DNA of 64,000 nucleotides from Opisthorchis felineus (taxonomy: Eukaryota; Platyhelminthes; Trematoda; Opisthorchiida; Opisthorchiidae): assembly GCA_004794785.1 (NCBI GenBank), contig SJOL01008747.1:163082-227081 (forward strand). Direction: 5' to 3'. The translations under genes were made by a program, and so were the position numbers. The notes under the pieces are model-generated. The model did not search any database. It was not told the DNA's origin and saw nothing but the letters and a program-made list of their open reading frames with translations. Position 1 is the first letter of the stretch. Every line of letters begins with the position of its first letter. Below are positions 10,493-23,900 of this stretch, piece by piece.

Positions 10493-13400
10493 TGCAAATA
10501 ACATATCTTCATCCCACAAACAAAGTTGTAACACGGACCAAGGGAATCGATTATGGAAAATAGGATGTAACCAAAAATACCAACGCATCTCGAATAAGAA
10601 TTTGGACTCAACTCACTGAACGGTGACCAAAAAGACAATGGATTTTCGGTAAAACTCTCTCAGCACTTCGACAGATACGACTACTTTATTCCGGCAGCTA
10701 CTTGGATGAATGCGCAACAGCATATTCAAGTAGACTATTGTCAGCTTCTGAATGCAACCAACAACACAAATACAGGTAAAAACCTTGGGCACTGACTCTA
10801 TTGCTCAATGGAGCACAAGAACAGTTTTATCGTAACTCTGTTCTAAAGGGAACAGACGAACGGTTGCTGAACGGGACTGTCCAGAAAAAAAGCCTATATC
10901 GAATATTCTAGAACAACAAAAGCACCCATGAAATTTCAACAGAAGAGTGAAGTAAAGACCTTCCTCAAAGATGCCGCAGGAATAACAGCAGCACCGCCAA
11001 ACCAGTGAACGGGTCACATGACCACACATAAAAAATCCATCCAAAAGTACAGCAAGCATACGGTAAATAAAATGAGTAAAGTACCTCACAAATCAACGAT
11101 GACGAAAATGATTTCACGACCGAAGCAGAAGAATGACAGACATACAGGAACCAATAAAGGGTGCCGAAGTGATTGCATAAACCACCAATTGTCAATCTGA
11201 ACTAGAAATGTCTACACGACGAAAGAGTACTAGGTAGCTATCAGAAAACACGATCAGGTAGTTCTCTTTTCTATAAACGAAGGTCAAGAAAGACACGAGG
11301 TCCATCTAGAAACGTGATGGTCGTAGTATGCAGAAAAAAGGGATGAGCGAGGAATGCTATGGAAGCATCATATTTCGCCACAAACTCAATAAACCGACTT
11401 AGAGATCACGCACCACTAAGAGCAGGGGGATCTGCAGCCTGATAAAACAGCGGACTAGCTGATCAGCCGGCAGCTCTGTCAGCCATTGAACTGACAGGGA
11501 AATGGTCATCGGGTGGGTGTCATAGGGATCATACGTAAGGCCGGTTGGACACCGACCAGTCACAGGACTGCCCAACTAGTCAATCAAAAGGATAGGTTAT
11601 CCGAACGGCCAGTCACGATGAAAACTCATTATCACCCGGCGAGATGTATATAATCAAGAGCACAGCGTTGCCCAGGGCCAATCAGCTATGCACTGATCAC
11701 GCCACCTGGACCGGTGATGAGGCTTTTTCGAAAGAACCCTCAAGCTCAGGAAAGAGGGCATAACCAGGTTCACTAGTGTGCGCTACCGATTCCAGTCGCA
11801 ATCATTATCATCATCATCATCATCATCATCGGGAGCACAACATCACTGTTAGATACTGATGATTCGCTGACACAGACAACAAATGGTGATACTGGTGGTT
11901 TGCCAATCAAGCAGTCACGCAAATCGCATATTCTACATTACTCTCATGTTCCCCGGAGAGCGTAAATGGAGTGCGTGCACTGTGCTCATTTCGAATGTCA
12001 GACTGATTAATATCGAAATTCAGCATGTCCGAGAATTTGAAGTGTTAGTAGGACTTTAGGAAAGTAATACACTGGCCCAGCCTTTTTATATTTCATAGAA
12101 ACCAATCCGTAGTGTCGTAGCGGGATAAGGACAGAGCTGTTCAAACAGGGATAATAGTGGTACAACTATGCATGCTACAGCTAATGGTAACTTACAAAGA
12201 TTCCATCCGTTAATGGCTAGACAAACAATAATTGCCAGAACGAGGAGCGGAAAATTTCCTCAAGGCTGCTGGGGATTTTATTTCGATATCAGTCTCTAGT
12301 TTAGAGAAGACTGCTTACCCAGGATGAGCTGTTTCAAGAAGGCGAGGTTTTTCTATGGATGATGAGACACTGAGACAATTCTACTCGTTGAATAATTTGA
12401 AAAGTTTATCAATAGGACACCTCAATCGCGGTTCCAGCATTTGATACCGCTGCGACTTTAATTGGACAGTGGACAGCAGGAATTCGACGGAGGTTGGACT
12501 TGTGAAGTCGAAATAGTTTACTAACCTACTTTCATTACATGTAACCTGTAGCCCTGTAACCCTTCTTTGCCCCTGCTTCTGGTTCTCCGTGCTGAAGATT
12601 GGGGAGAACATGCTCAGATTTTGCGGGTCCTTGCAAGTTTTTCTCAAATTGTGCAGATGGCCTTAGAATGAATACTGTAGCTTACATTTACACGGAAGGG
12701 GGGTGGGTTGTTGCAAACCATCTGAACGACACATCAAAATATTAGTTTCATTTCTACTTTAACACAATCACGTATTCACTCCACTGGCACAAACCTTAAG
12801 GGAATAATCTCAGTTCTCTTGACTGAAGTTCGGCGATGACTGCCTCAGGACACACCTTTAAGTTCATGAAATCCCTAATTTAACGACAGTTCGCTGATCA
12901 AAACCGCGTTCATCGGAAAGAAGAGATGGTACCCCCTATCACGTACAGGTTGTAGATTGGCTTACCATTTTATTCGCTCGTCAGTTTACACCAAGCGAGC
13001 TACAAACGGGGTAGAAGACTCCCTGGACTAGCTACCTAGTCCAGCAACCTGACATAAACTTTGGTCTGATGCTGTAGTAACCAGAGGCCTGCTAAACTTC
13101 CCCAACTCATGGGTTTTGCAGATCTATTTATTCGTGACACAAGCCATGACGCCAGCATCTCTAGGATCCTACATTTGAGTGTTTACATCCGGTGAAATAA
13201 TGTGACAGAGATTAGTGAGGTTTATGATATAGTGAAAATTTCCAGGCAAACTGACACACAGTGTTACAATTAAACGTGAAAGCCGGTATGTCTAAACAAA
13301 TTTATTCCATAAGTCAAACATCAGCGCATCTTTTAGCGTTTATTTAAGATAGTATATCTTGCAAGGGCGTCAAAACGTATCCAAACATCCCTGAACAACC

Positions 13401-14344
13401 GTATGGGGACAGACAAAATAAATGTAGAACACTTTAAAAGAATTCTACTATATTGAAGTGGATAATAATGGTACGAACAATACAAATCGATTTAAGATCA
13501 TGAATCAGCAGATAAGAAAACTTTGTTCCATATTCAAATGGACTATTACTTATAACGTGGACAAATTATTCCGTAAGTTCTTTCGTTTTCCGAAAGGAAA
13601 TGAAGCCTGCATTGTTAAACGAATTCTGCTATTTCATATGGTTATATTAAACAAGTGACCGAGAAGTACGCACGGGTTCACTGTAATGGCTCCCAATAGA
13701 AGCGTGATGCCCAACTATTAGTGAACTGGTGATGGTTGAATTATGAAATATCTCGGTACAGTCAAGACAATAATACCGACTTTGGGAGACGAGGCTGGAG
13801 TTACTTGCCCCAAAACTATGCACACAAATCTTGGTCGCATGTCAGTAAAAGTGCCTTCTGAAATGAGGGTATGCCATTTCCAAAAAGACTGACAATGTAA
13901 GGAAACAATGCTACTTGAAATCCCAAAACTATGCGACTGACTTCACATCTGACATCATATCCTACCAAATCATCGCAAATAATTTGCCCGAAGCGGAAAC
14001 TCCATTCGAACACCAGTTAGCAAATCCTGCAGCATAATCTTGTCTTGTCCGACCATATGCTGAGAACAGTCCTCTTGTGAATTGGTTCATTCTAATAATG
14101 AAGCGCGTGAGGTGGTCGGTGAACTGCTGATTGCTAATTGAATGCCTCAGAATTTCGGTTAATTAGAGATAAAATAATTCTCACCTTGTTTTTTCTACGG
14201 CAACAGAATAGTCTAGATATACAGGTGCGGTTAGTGGTCGAATGACTCAGAGTGAAAGCGATAAAGTATATTGTGAGAGTGGCATTGTGCTACAGGTTGT
14301 TTCAACAATTCAATTCACATTCTGTGTGTACTCCAGCAACCTAC
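10493..14344 (-). other. Intron C-D of the FN3 receptor gene
   Basis: The 4.3 kb intron between exons C and D spans 10041-14344 and includes the minisatellite. It also has an ATC-rich repeat (11690-11880). An open minus frame at 12381-12647 has no FN3 hallmarks or convincing splice sites. Nothing else is supported. Confidence 0.6.
11690..11880 (+). repeat. Repeat ending in (ATC)n
   Basis: A segment ending in about ten ATC/TCA units (11801-11830), then cgggagcacaacatcactg and actgatgattcgctg. The tail resembles 29900-30125, which has 'tcatcatcaccaccatcatc', then 'gacatcattgtt' and 'actgatgcttcgctg'. A non-LTR retroelement 3' end with a trinucleotide tail is possible; the parent is not identified. 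Confidence 0.5.
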
Positions 14345-14611
14345 TGAGGGGCTCCGTTTGGATAGTCTTTGTGATTGGTAGTGAGACAGTCGCCAGATTG
14401 TACGCTGACAGAGAAACTGTATAGACTGTGCAGGGCTTGAGTGGTTCAATAAGATACCAGGTTTGTAAATCCGTGATTTTTGCCACAACCTCCGTTTCGT
14501 TTATTAGATAGGACAGTCGGTAGGCGGTGGAGAAGGTTTGATTCGGTGGAAGGGACCATTTTGCCAAAATGGAATTTGTAGTAGCTTCGAGTGTGAGATA
14601 TAGTGCATTAG
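14345..14611 (-). CDS. FN3-domain exon C of the receptor gene
   Basis: 267 bp, acceptor ccacttctcttttcag|CT AAT GCA and donor GAG CCC CTC A|GTAGGT, phase 1-1. Encodes NALYLTLEATTNSILAKWSL with the core Trp, the strand TAYRLSYLINETE, and LKPCTVYTVSLSAYNLATVS, the terminal FN3 strand with the shared Pro-Cys-Thr. Sequons NQT and NET are present. Shortest of the six FN3 exons, separated from exon B by only 167 bp. Confidence 0.86.
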
Positions 14612-14778
14612 CTGAAAAGAGAAGTGGAACATGTACCAAAATCGGTAAATTAGTGAGAAGCGAACCCAAATATTAGTCACAGAACTAGGTTGTGCAATTG
14701 TCCCTCCTAGTCTGGTAATAATTCTGACCTTGGTGAAGTTAAAAGAGATGAATGCACATTATGCAGTATTCAACTTAC

Positions 14779-15075
14779 TGGACGGAATTTCATCCGTACT
14801 TAGCGACACCTCTTCTGAAAATGGACCCGCAAGTTTTTGTTTTCCCGCCAGTGCTCTAACACGATAAAAGTACTTAGTATCCCAGTTCAGTAGTTTTGCC
14901 TGGTACTCGGTGTCCTCAACCACCGTACTTTCCCACGTGTCGTTCTCAGTGCGGAATATGACTTCATACTGAAGCGAACATGACTGCGAGTAATTTACGG
15001 GTGGCAGCCAGGTAAGCCGCTGTCCGGATAACGAAGGATCGTTTACCACTGTTGGCGTGGTTGGTTCGGACGGAG
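14779..15075 (-). CDS. FN3-domain exon B of the receptor gene
   Basis: 297 bp, acceptor ttttactttcaaccaacag|CT CCG TCC and donor ATT CCG TCC A|GTAAGT, phase 1-1. Domain features: linker APSEPTTPTVVND, LTWLPPVNYSQSCSLQYEVI (core Trp, double Pro, internal Cys), and LNWDTKYFYRVRALAGKQ for the final strand. Sequons NYS and NDT are present. The extended Pro/Thr linker could separate it from exon A's domain. The split codon to exon C is A|CT (Thr). Confidence 0.88.
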
Positions 15076-15480
15076 CTGTTGGTTGAAAGTAAAAAGAAGA
15101 AAATATTCATTCATTGGTTGGATGAACGAACACTACGAATGTCTGGTGGAACTTTTAAAATAAACTAATACTGAGGCCTCGTGAATACCAATGCAACGGC
15201 AAAACCCGAGTGACAGTTTGGTAACTAGGCTAATATTGATCGTATGTGCAGTTTATTCGATCATGTAGTGCACTTTACACGGAGTTCAAGTGCGTGACGT
15301 TGATATGTTTTGTACAGCTTGTTTCCCATCGCAGTTAAGCATCGGCATTCATTGACGGTGTATTGCTGTCAGTATAAACGAGGACGATTATCATGCGATG
15401 AAGATAACGACGACGATTCATATGGCTCACCTAGTTGGTTGTGCCACAGATGTGTAAGTTTCAGCCAAGATTTCGAGACT

Positions 15481-15484
<4 letters not shown>

Positions 15485-15518
<34 letters not shown>
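15485..15518. repeat. (AT)n microsatellite
   Basis: About 17 uninterrupted AT dinucleotides in intron A-B of the FN3 gene. A shorter, interrupted AT patch lies at about 16466-16490. Confidence 0.95.
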
Positions 15519-15522
<4 letters not shown>

Positions 15523-16686
15523 TAATGACCCGGAAAAGCCTCACATGAGTTTCCTGGAACCTCGGAGGGAAAATCCGCATATTCGATTCTAATTAAACTG
15601 AGATTCAAACAGGTTTCAAATGGGAATAACAGTCATTTTTTCGTCCGATAAATACGCGCAGAGCAAATGTGCCAGGATTCATTTCGGCGTATATTGGGGA
15701 AGTGGGGGTACTACTCAGCATTGTTTTCAGTATTGTGACTCTAAACACACTGTGAGAAACAGCCGCTCGATGCTAGGTCGATGCAGCTGTGGTATCTTCT
15801 GTATTCTACTTCCTAACAAATAACAAGATTTATCTGCAGCAACTTCAGCAAATCAGACTGAGATCGGTCTGGTTACGATTCACCTTCCAGACGAATGTTG
15901 AGTACGCAGTCAGCTTTCGTCGTATGCCCATTTCAAGAAACTAGTCGACAGGGTGCTCCAAAGTGTGGGTGTACTGAGACTCTGAATGCTACGTAAACGC
16001 AGTGACAATCTGAGTCAAGAAATTTGAAGAGGGCGACTGAACCAGGGTAAACCAAATCAAAGGTTACTTAAGAAATGCAGAACGTCAATTACTTTTTAGA
16101 ACTGCAATCCCGGTTACCGTTGGCACAGCGCTATCGTTAGTATTCTTTAAGGGGTTATTTTACTGTGTTCCTTTGTTGTGGTTTCTCCCCGCAGTCCAGT
16201 TGACTCACTTCGCCGATTTCATCATGTTCATTCCCAACGCTTTTGGATTTTAACCTTCAGCTCTTCGCACTTAAGTAGGCGGCTGAACTGTGCGTTTCCG
16301 GCCTGTTTCGTTGTTCTAAATCGATAGCATTCTATCGCAACGCCGAAGGTGACGTGAGCAACACCTTTGAAAAAATGTATACGATATATCCAGTTTGTTC
16401 AGTAAGGTATACTTTTCCCTGGTTTTTATGGGCATAGAAGATAAGATGTATGTTAGACCTATCTTTATATAATATATATAATATATATAAAAGATATATG
16501 ATGCTTTGTATCGGCAGTGACGCCAAACATTTCCTTGCTCGTTCTGCACTCTAAGCAGCTAAGTTTGACCAATATCGGTAGCTCATATCTTCTGGGGAAA
16601 TGGAACATCAGCTGGTCTGCTTCCACAACTCCGGACGTAATTTAACAGCAGTACATGTGGTTCAATTCTGTTAAAAAAATACTCAC

Positions 16687-16971
16687 TTTCAGGTTGTGTT
16701 TCAAAGGCGACCATGGCAAATTCATCGGAATAGTCCGTCACATTTCTCACTCGTAAAGTCAGACCAATTATAGTACAGGGTGGCTTATCCAAAACGAACT
16801 CAAGAGGAGCATTTTGAACCTCATAGCTTCCAGAGTTTCCGCCGATGGTGTATGTCAGCTCGTAAATCGCCTTTTGAGTTATTATTAGGGATTCCTCCCA
16901 GAACAGGTAAATTTGAGCAACATTTTCCTGAACGTTTAGCGAGAAATTCTTGGGAACTTCACTCTGCAGGT
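16687..16971 (-). CDS. FN3-domain exon A of the receptor gene
   Basis: 285 bp, acceptor tttttccgccttcttcag|AC CTG CAG and donor CCT GAA A|GTGAGT, phase 1-1. The translation runs LQSEVPKNFSLNVQ, IYLFWEES with the core Trp, KAIYELTYTIGG, then KPPCTIIGLTLRVRNVTDYS and closing FETQPE. It is the most divergent of the six FN3 domains (no Tyr in the final strand), but length, phase and the P-P-C-T motif match its sisters. It is the most upstream exon I can assign; because it starts in phase 1, at least one further 5' exon must lie to the right. Confidence 0.82.
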
Positions 16972-17572
16972 CTGAAGAAGGCGGAAAAATTGCAATCGTC
17001 ATTGTATTAAAATGGTAAAATCTTAGCGTGGGAAATAATTTTATTAAGCTTGAAATCATCATAAGGTGTCACAGATTTCAAAATTCTGAAGGGGTTCTAT
17101 GCCTCGTGTAAATGTCCAAGGATAACAAGATTGATCCCTGTCAGTTGAATTATTTCAGGTACCTCCGAATGAGAATTTATCAAACAATCGAAACCATTCA
17201 GAAAGCAACCAGTGCTTCACGTAATCTCCACCTACTACAGATAGTTCCTCCTGTATGAGCCAGCCATATAGAAATAAAAGAACTGGCTACCAGTTTGAAA
17301 CTGTTGATGTGATGGTCCCCTTTCGCTTGCCACTGTCATGCGACGTGTTTACCTAATTTATAGTCATCCAGAATTGTTGACCAGTCAGGGAAGTTATTCA
17401 GTAATCTGGCTTTCCATACACAATCGACTATCTCTTCCTAGCTCGTCGTCGATCTTGGGATAGTCTGGCTGAATATTCTCCTCACCAACAATCCAAAGTT
17501 CCGGGTGAAATTCTTAGGCTCGATTAGACATATATATATATATATNNTATATACATATATATATATATATAT

Positions 17573-17619
<47 letters not shown>

Positions 17620-19496
17620 CTTAGTACGTTTTTTCGGATTGTTCTAACACGTTTAACGAAGACGATGGGATGGTGTGAGCTTAGTCATAGGTGCATCCGA
17701 CTGAACAGTTTGTACCCAATGTAAACCCGTGTGAACAATATCGGAAGGTGAGCAGGAGTGTACAGTTCTAAAACCATCAGCCTGCCTAGCTCGTCCTCAG
17801 TAGTCGTCTGGACAGCTGGGGCCCACACTGTATGCATAAGGTGGCCTGCACCCTTCAAAGGACACAGCCCAGGCAGACACACGGGGCCAGCTAGTGTTAG
17901 GAATTATATAGTTTGATCTGTACATTGTTTATAGAGAGTAACCTGTAGCACCAATATAGGCACTCCTAAATGATCAGAGTTTCGGGGTACGTCATGCCTA
18001 TATGCATGCAACAGACATCAAAATAGAATACAATAGAATAATTTGACAACATTATGCAGCATAATGAAATGCAGTACAATACACACAAAAGGAGGATGAA
18101 ATAGAAATGAAAACAAACACAAAACTCGCAAACAAAACTACAGGCACGAAGTGGTTAACCACTCAACACTCCTGTGTGTTTGGGCTTGCCTACATAAAAC
18201 CGTATTGTTATCAATACTATTCGTAAAGTTGCCGAAAACTTCGGATAGCCCAGTGCAAGTCTCGCCATCGTTGGGGTTTCCTCAGGTAGAAATGGTTCCT
18301 AAATCAACGTCAACCCTACTTCCTAACTGTATACCATTTTGTAAGTGTGTCGCGATACACTCATTTATAGACGACGATAATGTTGACGGGGGCTCAGTTG
18401 TTTACCAATTCGCCGGCTAATCAAAACCGGACACATCCGTACAAGCAAACTAATACTCACACAGCGTGAACACTCAAACTGGAGAATTTTTAAGCGAAAT
18501 GGGGAGGGCCAACGGGATGAGCAAGGACCAACAAACTGGATACAATGGGAAGATTCATGTGGTGACAAAATCTCGTAGTTCATGCGTTAATGAATTGTGT
18601 GTGGGGATTGGGGAACAGTAAGGAACAAACGAGTCAGTCAGATGTGACGCTGTTTCAGTGCATAGTTATCATTCTACCGGGACTAATCCTATACTGTCAG
18701 ATGGATTGTGCACCGACAGAAGTAGTACGTGGGAGTTAGAACAATGGACATCCTGGCCGGTAGCTCGCGCACCAATCACTGGGATCTCTTGAGTCCACTG
18801 ATTTAAGTGCTCCGGTGGCTATAAATTTCCAACATGCAGCAAACAGCACAGTTGTTCTCGGGATCGCTTTAAGGAGCACTTAAGGGATGGGTTTGGGAGT
18901 AGAGCACTGGAAAATCTTTTCAGAGTTACATAAGGCACCGGATATGATGAGCCATTAACTGCTTATAGAACGCGTCGAAGGCATTTCCAACTTATGACGA
19001 ACACCATCAGCTTACTGTGTGAAGATTCCAGGACTTGTTTTAGAGCTTGGAAGTTCTGAACACTGTTCTTTTATACGTTAGTGATTAGCGCAATGACATT
19101 TTAGATAAAACCAACAGAGCAAGCTTGTATGCACAACAAATGGACAACAAATAACACTGAGTCAGCTATACGATGACTATTTCAATGCGAATCGGAGACA
19201 ACGACAATAAAAATTCAGAGTATGAACACCAATCGATGACAGTGCGGCAACTGTAATCTAGTCCTGTCTTGACAAACAGCCGTAGATACCGCGGCCATAT
19301 CAACTCAAGTCGACTAAAGCTATTCACACCCTTAAGCTGAATTTTTAGCAGGCAAGCTTTAAACACTATCATTTAGGAATGAAAAAAAAACAATTTCATG
19401 TGGGTCAAAATGTGTACGCGAATTACCCGACAGTGAACACTTGAGATAATTGTGCAGGGTGTTAGGAGTAACTTAGGCTCACATCACACTCGTTTG
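16972..19496. other. Intron or upstream DNA without recognised genes
   Basis: Contains the long AT tract at 17530-17617. Open frames here (17685-17882, 18151-18420) look like chance. Upstream exons of the FN3 gene must exist beyond 17 kb but I could not identify any. Confidence 0.5.
17530..17617. repeat. (AT)n microsatellite with unresolved bases
   Basis: About 88 bases of TA repeats broken by a few single-base changes, with two N at 17546-17547. The N mark an assembly uncertainty, so the true length is unknown. Confidence 0.95.
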
Positions 19497-19660
19497 GACA
19501 GTATTCCTAGGGGGAAGCACTGGACTCGAGTTTCGCTCCTATTATAGCTTGTCAACAGTGCATATCCTTGGCTGTGCTGGGATCTGAAATCTAGACATTT
19601 GACATGCGAGGCGATTATTTTACCACTGCCCAACTAGCAAATGAATTGTCACATCTGAAC
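19497..19660 (-). mobile_element. Hammerhead SINE with perfect helix I
   Basis: On the minus strand, 'aaggatatgcactg' leads to the core TTGACAA (plus 19549-19555; intact would be CTGATGA), a short helix II ending in GGAGC, GAAA (plus 19531-19534), the palindromic helix III ACTCGAGT (19524-19531), C at the cleavage position (plus 19523), then CAGTGC. Helix I is a perfect six-pair GCACTG/CAGTGC. The 5' part resembles a worn tRNA-like head (B-box-like TTTCAGATCCC). Two or more core substitutions should abolish cleavage. It belongs to the same family as 28075-28240. Confidence 0.7.
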
Positions 19661-20549
19661 AGGCGAACGTGTTCGCGTTTTAACGATGTGACTGTTTTGC
19701 CTGATGCCTCGAACGACGACCCAGTGACTCACCTTGTAGTATCGATCGATTGACCCGTCTGTCCGGACTTCCGAGTCATGCAGTGCTACGGACGCCTGAA
19801 ACTTGCTGGACAATTTTTGGCTAACTGTAGGTGGCTGCAGGACTTTTGGAAAACGAGCTTAGAAAAAAATCACAGAATTACAGTAGGTTAAATGTCTGCT
19901 GTGCAGAAATTGGCACCGGGGGTTATTACATGAGGTCGCCTTAGCTGTATGTTAGTTTCCATTCTGTCTTGAAGGGTGTTTGGCCACCTGACAATATACA
20001 GGTATACGTTCTCAACCAATCCAGGGAAGGGAACAAGGGAACAAAAAATCCAGTAAGGAAAGAATGTAAGCACCGAAAACTCTGTGAACAGGCATAAAGT
20101 AACACAGAGGGTTTCCAGTTTTATAGATAGACATCGAACTCTGGTTGGATAAGAGAGCATCACCTAAGGTTATTTGATAGGATCACGCTCATTAAACTTG
20201 CTGAGGAAAGGGGTACTAAACATGGTAAGATGTTCAAAGCTGCCAAGTGGGCAGTTGTACTGTTGATCGAGGGTGAAGGTGGCATTTCGTGATACCGCGG
20301 TGAGACAGCGTCCGCCTGACAACTTCACTGAGTATAATGTGTAGGGGCAGGTCTGCTCCAGGCACACGGTAGATATAACCGACCACTGTCACCAGCATAT
20401 TTAGAGCAGATGTGGAAATCACGGACGGTTATGCCCCTTTCGTATAAAGAGAGGAAAAATGGAGAAGTGGTCCCCCGAGTACACTGCTCTTAGGCGGTAA
20501 TGGAGAAAGGATGCAAACACTCATGCTTGTGAATTGCCCTCGGTTTGCA

Positions 20550-20970
20550 AAGTACTATTCACAACTTGGTCATACTTTGTTCGCCTCCCACCTTGGTGAA
20601 AAGCAGCAGTAAATGTTCTCTGCCAAGGTAATCAAAAGCATCAGTGTAGTCAATGTACAACAAACGTACAACAATAGCTTTTTTTAATCAATGGTGAAAT
20701 GACGGTGAAATGACAAGTGAGCAGTACTTGTCCAAAAAGCCTCAAAAGAATGAAGGCAAGAACGACTGGTCGAAACCTTGTTGCTCCTTTCTTCCACACA
20801 GGTGTTGTCTTCACTGGGCGCCAACAGCCAGGAATTTCCTGTGGTTATTAGTGAGTAGAACGGATATTGGCTCGCTGAAAATATCAGCAGACTCTCTGAG
20901 AAGCAAGGGCGACAGATGATCGAGACCGCGTGATCTGCCTGACTTTATTCGCCCCATGTTCCTATACACA
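20550..20970 (-). pseudogene. Non-LTR (CR1/Jockey-like) reverse transcriptase relic
   Basis: The minus strand encodes SRGLDHLSPLLLRESADIFS followed by EPISVLLTNN, which matches the start of non-LTR RT domains ('sPG.DgihP..lke.a..is.pls.lfn'). Further on it encodes YIDYTDAFDYLGREHLLLLF, the catalytic motif A ('.D...AFD.l.h..L'). Stops between them (for example after AVGAQ) show that it is dead. I see no endonuclease and no motif C in frame. CR1 or Jockey clade is a guess from motif flavour. Confidence 0.7.
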
Positions 20971-23900
20971 TTTGAGGCTATCAGTGGCAGTTTATCCAGC
21001 GGTAAATGAATACAAGTTCAGTCAGGAGCCGGTGATTTCAACGTGTTGTTTTGAAAGTGGTACATCGTGGGAACACCTGTCGGGCACGCCTGAATTGGGC
21101 CTGCCAGACTACGCGATAAGGAGAAGACAGAAGATCAAAAAAATGGCTCCACTGTCCGTCAATTATACCGAGCTGGCGCGAAAATATATGGGGTGGTTGA
21201 TCAGCTAAATATGGTCACTTGCTTGTCCGTTCTTGTCCAGGCGATGGCAACTCCCTCCCTTGACCATTCTTACACCCGCTCCGCTGGTCGCTTGTCGCTG
21301 TGGCACGTTCGGTAAACTCAGCTGACACACGTGCTATCCGGATAGTGTGGTGACCGGCGATGACCTTTGTGACGCGTCGTTCTTTGCACATGTACTTTTT
21401 GGTCTGAAAGCGTCTTAACAGAAAGGCTTACAAATCACCAGTTGTTCGTCTAGATCACGGCCAAGAGAACACAACTTTGAATCTTCACCACATAGCGGCC
21501 TCAAGAATCGCTTTGGTATAAGACAGCTTTTATTGTTGGGAACTCTATTACCGTAGATCCTATTAAGACGGTTTACTTCCGGTTTGGTTGCTAAACTGAG
21601 CTCTCTGACCTCGGAAAGGTCTCCTCCAGTGTGAGTTCACTCCCTTCCCCTCCAGAGCTGCTTACGAAAATATCTCGGGGCTGAGGCGGGTGGTCTCAGA
21701 ATTGCAACACAGGTCGAAGCAAACATTGAGCTAATCATTCAGGTAGGGAAATACCAGGGCTAAAGAAAAGTAGAAAAAACCACCATAGGAACCGTTCTAT
21801 CCAATAGGCTGATAGTACGCGCTGAACAACATTTTCACTCTATTTTTGGTTTATTCACGCTTGCCTGATCATTAGGCCTATGTGGTATACTTTCGACGAC
21901 AGATGAAAAACTCAGTGGTCAGAGCAGGCAAGTAAGATGTACATGTGAGCAGTGAAACTATTGACGGTTCAATTGGAGCTCCAGCTATGTGAGCTAGTCT
22001 CCAACACTGTTTGAGCCAAAAAAGTTAGGCGAAAAAAAACAGGCCTTTTTAGGTCGACGACGAGAATACCGACCCAAACAACTCAAAATGACCGTAGGAA
22101 GTTCAGCAGTTGGGCTGTCCTGAACCTGGAAACCCAGGTGAAATTACTTAAAAGGTGAGACTGCCCTAAAGGGGTCAAGCAGTTGGCACAGTATGATATA
22201 TTTGTATCGGACGTGTGTGGAGCGACACCAGTCTCTTTTCACGTGCATTATGAGATTACCTCCTCGGCTAAGGAGGATGACAAAAAGGAACAAACCATTG
22301 TCATATACTGTACTGTTTCCTCGCCATCTCGAGGAAAATTAAGCCATCCTTCCTGGTAGCGAACAGATGTTCGTATAGATAACCACATGGCTGACGCCTA
22401 AAGCCCAGCTATCCATACAGCAGGGTTTTTCTTACTCCGCTCAGCTTCTTTGAGCAGTGCACGCTTCTAATGATTTCTTACGGGGTGTTCTTCAAACGCG
22501 CCGTAAAGCACGAAGATTTCAAATAACTGGTACTGCATATGAATAGAAACAGCGTAAAGTCAATATTCTGGGTCATGTCAGTTCAAAGAGGAGTATGGGA
22601 TGGTTGGACGCAGGTCTGCAGAAAGTAATTTCCAGAGTTAAAATGTGCTTGAAGGCCGTGTAAAGGAGTGTGATTATGCGTGGAAAGTACTCGATCAATC
22701 AGCGTGTAAAGATACTGCTTTGTATTGACGGAAAAATTTCCATATCACCTAACGTTTACACCAACACTTTCTGCGCAGTTTGCAGATCATATAATTTCAT
22801 GGATTTGTTTTCGAGGCAGGAATTGCTGCTACAAGGAGTATTAGCATAGTCCGTTCAGACAAGGTTGTTAATACACAGTGATCATGCAGCGAATGTTTCA
22901 ACTCACGCGTTCATACTTTAGCATGAAGTGTGCCCGAAAAGCCCGAAATTCCAGTGTTTGTTCATTTCAATTGGGGTGATATTACTATGAGATGCGCATG
23001 AAGCATGTTCGTTAAACAAGGCCGCAAACGAAATTCATTAAACGTTCAAGCTGAAAACGTTTAGCAATCCTGTGTCGGTGTAGCAGAAACATTGCTAAGC
23101 GCGGTCTTGCCTATCCGTACGCGGAAGACATGGTCGCATGAAATGGTAAATATTAGGCTGAGTATTGTTTCAGTCGCCTTAAGGATGAATTACCCCTCAA
23201 ACAACTTCATGGAGCAAGAGCGATTCGAACGACGGTATGGATAAATGCTCCTCCTCCCATCCCTGACGATTTCGGAACTGACCATCTAAACTGTGTACCA
23301 AGTCGGTCACGACAGCTGACATTTCAAGTGACTAGTTCGCGAACCTATTCTGTTTCGAAGCTAATATAGGGGACATGTTACACACAAATGACAAACCCGC
23401 ATTTACGTTTTTCACTCGCTGTTGGGTTGACCGGCCGAAAGGTATGTTTCAAGGGGTGTGTGGTTTGGAAATAGTTGCATAGATACCAATTCGAATGCTG
23501 TTTTCATTCATGCAGTGGAAAATGCCAGAAGGTTTTGAACCAAAGAATGTTAAGGAGAGTAAATTGGCAACAGGATAGTTGGCCGCAATCAGCCTAAGCA
23601 AATCAATGCTGTGCGTTCAAAAGCAAACCACTCCGTCACTTTGCCATGTTCATCCTCGGGTCGAACTACCGAGCTACACAAATCCAGTTCATATGTGACC
23701 ATCCGATTGAAGTATGAGTGGTGCTATATCCCGTTTATGTGCGAGTTAATCACACTGCTGAACAGCCACTTGTGACCAAGCGATTAAGCAGTCAACTACT
23801 AGCTGGCAGGTTACGGGATCGAGTCACCCTGAAGGCTGGAAAGAATGCACTATCGATGATTTCCACTTAGGACATAACACCCTCAAAGTGCTTTCGGGCT

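Noticed and set aside
23760..23835. Possible tRNA-like SINE head
   Set aside because: Only a weak B-box-like run is present, with no A box at the right distance and no hammerhead downstream.
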